A DNA stretch of 48,859 bases from a virus: positions 1 through 48,859 of the IMG/VR virus record IMGVR_UViG_3300048592_000897; one strand, given 5' to 3'. A model generated the notes under the pieces. The model saw nothing but the letters and a program-made list of their open reading frames with translations. It made no database searches and was not told where the DNA came from. Below, piece after piece: positions 45,874 through 48,859 of this stretch (position 1 is its first letter; each line of letters starts with the position of its first letter). The position numbers were made by a program, and so were the translations under genes.

Positions 45874-48859
45874 CGCCGTGCCCCCGCCGTCAGCGCCGCC
45901 AGCTGCTCCAACAGCCCCGGCCCATCCTGCACGCCCTCAACGACGAAGTCCCCGTAGAAGTTGTAAACCGGCGCTGGCGCAACCGCGGCCCGCGGGGCCA
46001 TCGCCGCCCCGGCCGCCGTCGTCCCCGCCCCCAGCGCCGGCTGCGTCAGCCGCACCGTTTGCGCGCCGCCGTGCCCGGCGCCAACACTCACCGGGGCCGG
46101 CATCGGCAGTGGCGGACCCACCATCCGCCCCAACTCACCCACCGCCCGCGCCGCCTCCTGCACCATCACCCGCGTCGACTTCCCAATCGCCGCCACCAAC
46201 CCCCGCGGGTCACTCAACGCCACTTCGGCCGTGGCCATGAAGTTCCCAAACAGCGCCTCCGCCACCCGCGACGGCGAGGCAATGCCCAACGCCGCCTTCG
46301 CCGCCGCCACCGCCGCGTTGACCGTGGCCACAATCGCGCTCACCAACCGGCTCCGCCCGCTGGTGATCGCCCGCGCCATCCCATCGATCATTGCGTCGCC
46401 TGCCGCCGCCCCGGCCGCGTCCAACTGCCCCCGCCCGGCGTTGATCTCCGCCAGCGCCGACTGAATCACCTGCCGTCCCACGTCGGCTGCCCGCTTCGCC
46501 TCGTTGATCCCCGCCGCAATGGCCGCGCCCACCACCTGCACCACCGCCGCCACCACCTGCGCCTGGCCCGCCTGAATGGCGTTCGCCGTGGCGTCGATGA
46601 TGGCCTCGCCCACGTTCCCGAACAGCGCCGCCGCCCTCAACCCATTGGCATAGCTATTGCCCAACACCGCCTCCAGCGCGCTCCACACCTGCCCCTGACC
46701 TGCGCCGATGCCGCCGGCCAGGGCCGTGATGAGCGCGTTCGCCAGCGCCGACCCGGCCCCGGCAAACTGGCCCTGCGTGTTCTGGAGCGAGGCGGCGATG
46801 TTGGCCAGCGCCGCGCCGACGCTGCCCGACGTGCCCGTGCCGGCGATCTGGTTCAGCGCGGCCACGGCCGCCTGAATCTCGGTTACCAACTGCTGGAGGT
46901 TGGCCCGGAAGGCGGCGGCGTAGGCCACGGCCTGCCCGATGTCGCCGGCCGAGGAGAACGCGGTCTGAATCTGCTGCGCCGAGGCGACGATGTAGGCCAA
47001 CACGGGCTGGATGTTGGGCGCGGCCATGCCGGCCAGTTGGCCCAGGGCGGTCATGGCCGCCTGCACCTCGCCGGCCAGGGCGGTGACGGCCGTGGCAAAA
47101 GCCCGCGCTGCGTCGATAGTCGCCGCGCCGATGGTGTTGGCCGCCAGGGTTAGCTGTGTAGCCAGGAGGGTAGCCACGGCGATCAGGTCACTGGTGAATA
47201 CCTGAACCTTTGCCTGTAGCCCTTCCACGCCCTGGTACTCAGACAACGCCCGGATCGCCTCGATGCCGGCGGCCACGACGCCCAGCAGGTCGCTCAACCG
47301 GCCGGCCAGTTCGCCGGCGGCGGCCACCGCCTGATTCGCCAGCAGACCGGCCTGTACCAGGCCGTTGACGATGGCCGTGATGACGGCCGCCAGATCGGCC
47401 GCGAATTGCTGCGCCTTCTCTCCAATACCTGCGGCCGGGATGTAAGACGCCAGGGCGGTGATGGCTTCCACGCCTTCAGCGACCACGCCGAGAATATCGG
47501 CTAGCCCGTCGGACAGTTCGCCCGCCTTAACCACCGCCTCGCTGGCGAGCAGTTGGGCGGCTACCAGGGCATTGACCACGGCCGTGATGACCGTCGCCAG
47601 ATCGTTTGCGAATTGCTGCGCCAACGTGCCCAGGCCGGCGGTGGGAATGTAGTTTGCCAGTTCCACCAGCGCGCCCACCCCGTCCTCGACCATGCCCAGC
47701 ACGTCGCCCAGCCCGTCGGCCAGTTCGCCCGCGGCGACGATGGCCGTGCCGGCCAGAATCCCGGCTAACTGAAGGGCATTGACCACGGTTGTGATCACCG
47801 TTGCCAGATCGGCGGCGAACTGCTGCGCGGTAGGCAGGAGGTTGGCCGCCGGTACGTAGCCCGCCAGCGCCATCAGCGCATCCACCCCGTCCTCGACCAC
47901 ATCCAGAATGTCCCCCACGGCGTCGGCGAACTCGCCCGCGGCCACAATCGCCGCCAGCGCCGCCGCCGAAGCCGAGGCGAACCCAGTCGCCAGCGTCTGC
48001 ACCAGCAGCAGCAGATCGGCCGCGAAGGCGGCGACGGCCGGGCCGAGGGTGGCCGTGTTGCCGCTGTAGGCGGCGATCAGGCCCAGGGCTTCGATGGCGT
48101 CGGCAATCAGGTCTACCAGGTCGCCGACCACCTCCACGTACTGGCCGAGAGCCTCCAGCGCCGCCTGGGAGTAGTTGAGGCCGTCGTAGAACCAGGCCAC
48201 CATCGTCGAGAGATGGCTGGCGAGGGTGGCCACGGCCGAAATGAAGACGAACAGATCGGGCGGCTGGAAGGCGGCGATGGCCGCGATGGCGTCGATGAAG
48301 GTGACCATGCCCTCACCGATGGAAACCATGACTTCGATATACTGGCCCAGCGCGTCCAGGGCAGCCTGGGACAGGTTCAGGCCGTCGTAGAACCAGGCCA
48401 CCATCGTTGAGAGATGGCCGGCCAGCGTGGCGATGTTGCCGACGAAGGTAAACAGGTCGGGCGGCTGGAAGCTGGCGATGGCCGCGATGGCGTCGATGAA
48501 GGTGACCATCCCCTCGGCAATGGCCCCCATGACCTCGACGTACTGGCCCAGCACCTCCAGCGCCGCCTGGGAGAGGTTCAGGCCGCTGTAGAACCAGACC
48601 ACAATCGTCGAGAGATGGCCGGCCAGCGTGGCGACGCTGCCGACGAAGGCGAAGAGATCGGGCGAGCGGAAGTTGGCGATGTTCCAGATGGCCTCGGCCA
48701 GGGGCGTGATGAGTTCGGCGATGGAGCCGGCGACCTGGACGAACGTGTCCAGCAGCTCCAGCGTCAACTGCCCCCAGCTATTGGACTCGGCAATGGCCGC
48801 CACCAGATCGCGCAGGTAGCCGGCCATCGTCTCGATGTTGTGGGCCATCACCTGCACGT
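45870..48859 (-). CDS. Tail tape measure protein, C-terminal part (start lies beyond window)
   Basis: At least 995 residues, frame open at the window end (GTG 48857 is internal, not a true start). The C-terminus has GDAMIDGMARAI followed by LGIASPSRVAEAL, the signature end of tape measure proteins (compare LGI-x-SPS). N-terminal parts are tandem repeats of 67 residues, then 69 residues. Most likely the continuation of the gene at 1-2937 on a circular or broken genome; joining the ends directly would be out of frame by one base. Confidence 0.88.
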   Translation of the reverse strand, partial: VQVMAHNIETMAGYLRDLVAAIAESNSWGQLTLELLDTFVQVAGSIAELITPLAEAIWNIANFRSPDLFAFVGSVATLAGHLSTIVVWFYSGLNLSQAALEVLGQYVEVMGAIAEGMVTFIDAIAAIASFQPPDLFTFVGNIATLAGHLSTMVAWFYDGLNLSQAALDALGQYIEVMVSIGEGMVTFIDAIAAIAAFQPPDLFVFISAVATLASHLSTMVAWFYDGLNYSQAALEALGQYVEVVGDLVDLIADAIEALGLIAAYSGNTATLGPAVAAFAADLLLLVQTLATGFASASAAALAAIVAAGEFADAVGDILDVVEDGVDALMALAGYVPAANLLPTAQQFAADLATVITTVVNALQLAGILAGTAIVAAGELADGLGDVLGMVEDGVGALVELANYIPTAGLGTLAQQFANDLATVITAVVNALVAAQLLASEAVVKAGELSDGLADILGVVAEGVEAITALASYIPAAGIGEKAQQFAADLAAVITAIVNGLVQAGLLANQAVAAAGELAGRLSDLLGVVAAGIEAIRALSEYQGVEGLQAKVQVFTSDLIAVATLLATQLTLAANTIGAATIDAARAFATAVTALAGEVQAAMTALGQLAGMAAPNIQPVLAYIVASAQQIQTAFSSAGDIGQAVAYAAAFRANLQQLVTEIQAAVAALNQIAGTGTSGSVGAALANIAASLQNTQGQFAGAGSALANALITALAGGIGAGQGQVWSALEAVLGNSYANGLRAAALFGNVGEAIIDATANAIQAGQAQVVAAVVQVVGAAIAAGINEAKRAADVGRQVIQSALAEINAGRGQLDAAGAAAGDAMIDGMARAITSGRSRLVSAIVATVNAAVAAAKAALGIASPSRVAEALFGNFMATAEVALSDPRGLVAAIGKSTRVMVQEAARAVGELGRMVGPPLPMPAPVSVGAGHGGAQTVRLTQPALGAGTTAAGAAMAPRAAVAPAPVYNFYGDFVVEGVQDGPGLLEQLAALTAGARR
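47200..47950 (-). repeat. 207-bp repeats in tape measure gene
   Basis: The block beginning (A/G)TTGACCACGG..CCGTGATGAC recurs at about 47365, 47572 and 47779, exactly 207 bp (69 residues) apart, with degenerate neighbours. Each unit encodes helical AQQFAADLATVITAVVNAL and GELADGLGDVLG segments. Confidence 0.85.
48100..48740 (-). repeat. 201-bp repeats in tape measure gene
   Basis: TACTGGCCCAGC-type starts at 48139, 48340 and 48541 are exactly 201 bp (67 residues) apart. Units carry GQYVEVMGAIAEGMVTFIDA and LSTMVAWFYDGLNLSQAAL. Long near-identical stretches could stall short-read assembly near the window end. Confidence 0.88.

Overview
The window reads as a nearly complete genome of a temperate siphovirus-like phage, opened inside its tape measure gene. 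Position 1 cuts the 3' part off a leftward tape measure gene that starts at 2937. The far end of the window (48859 down to 45870) holds a leftward reading frame that looks like the C-terminal half of the same gene, followed by the distal tail genes. Read as a circle, the leftward morphogenesis genes run in standard order: small terminase, large terminase, portal, head genes, scaffold, decoration, major capsid, connectors, tail tube, G/GT chaperones, tape measure, distal tail, baseplate, beta-helix tail spike, membrane (holin-like) proteins, and a CAP-domain protein in the lysis position. The two ends do not join in frame, so some sequence (3n+1 bases) seems to be missing, probably because assembly stopped in tandem repeats.

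The host is probably a member of the Chloroflexota (Anaerolineae-like). This is inferred from high GC, secreted proteins with long Thr/Pro linkers, a lamin-tail domain, and several short repeats that look like host dispersed repeats (CCCTCTCCC/GGGAGAGGG palindromes, ATACTG/CTACTGACC tandems, TCGTCGC tandems, TGTTGGCGCGCCAACA palindromes). The hexamer CGGCCG is also unusually common.

Layout. 1-16026 (minus): terminase to tape measure, with an extra promoter plus terminator-like leader in front of the scaffold/capsid genes. 16145-16930 (plus): three small acidic proteins. 16993-23105 (minus): early or accessory operon with a ParB-methyltransferase fusion, a LexA-like DNA-binding protein, a DUF1360-like protein, zinc-ribbon proteins, three genes that share shuffled domains, and a SWIM zinc-finger protein; it starts at a strong promoter covered by helically phased operators. 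23272-25360: a small DNA-associated protein, a membrane-anchored moron, two candidate small RNAs, and a gene interrupted by a stop codon. 25361-28555 (minus): a PanAT-like toxin-antitoxin pair and three accessory genes, two of them surface or secreted. 28844-30204: a ribbon-helix-helix repressor, an attP site carrying the 3' half of a tRNA-Lys(UUU), and a tyrosine integrase. 30361-36230 (plus): a replication initiator with four iterons inside its own gene, a Dam-like methylase, several small proteins and a dense GGGAGTGGGCA repeat array. 36311-48859 (minus): CAP-domain protein, holin-like proteins, a membrane protein with a probable effector-associated (death-like) domain, tail spike, baseplate and tail proteins.

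The intact attP and the circular gene order indicate the unintegrated form. GAAC-N4-GTTC boxes before the integrase/replication region and before the CAP-domain gene suggest a LexA-type (SOS) link to induction. The items most worth following are the effector-associated domain in the lysis cassette, the capsid-operon leader, the in-gene iteron origin, the domain-shuffled early genes and the 11-bp repeat array.
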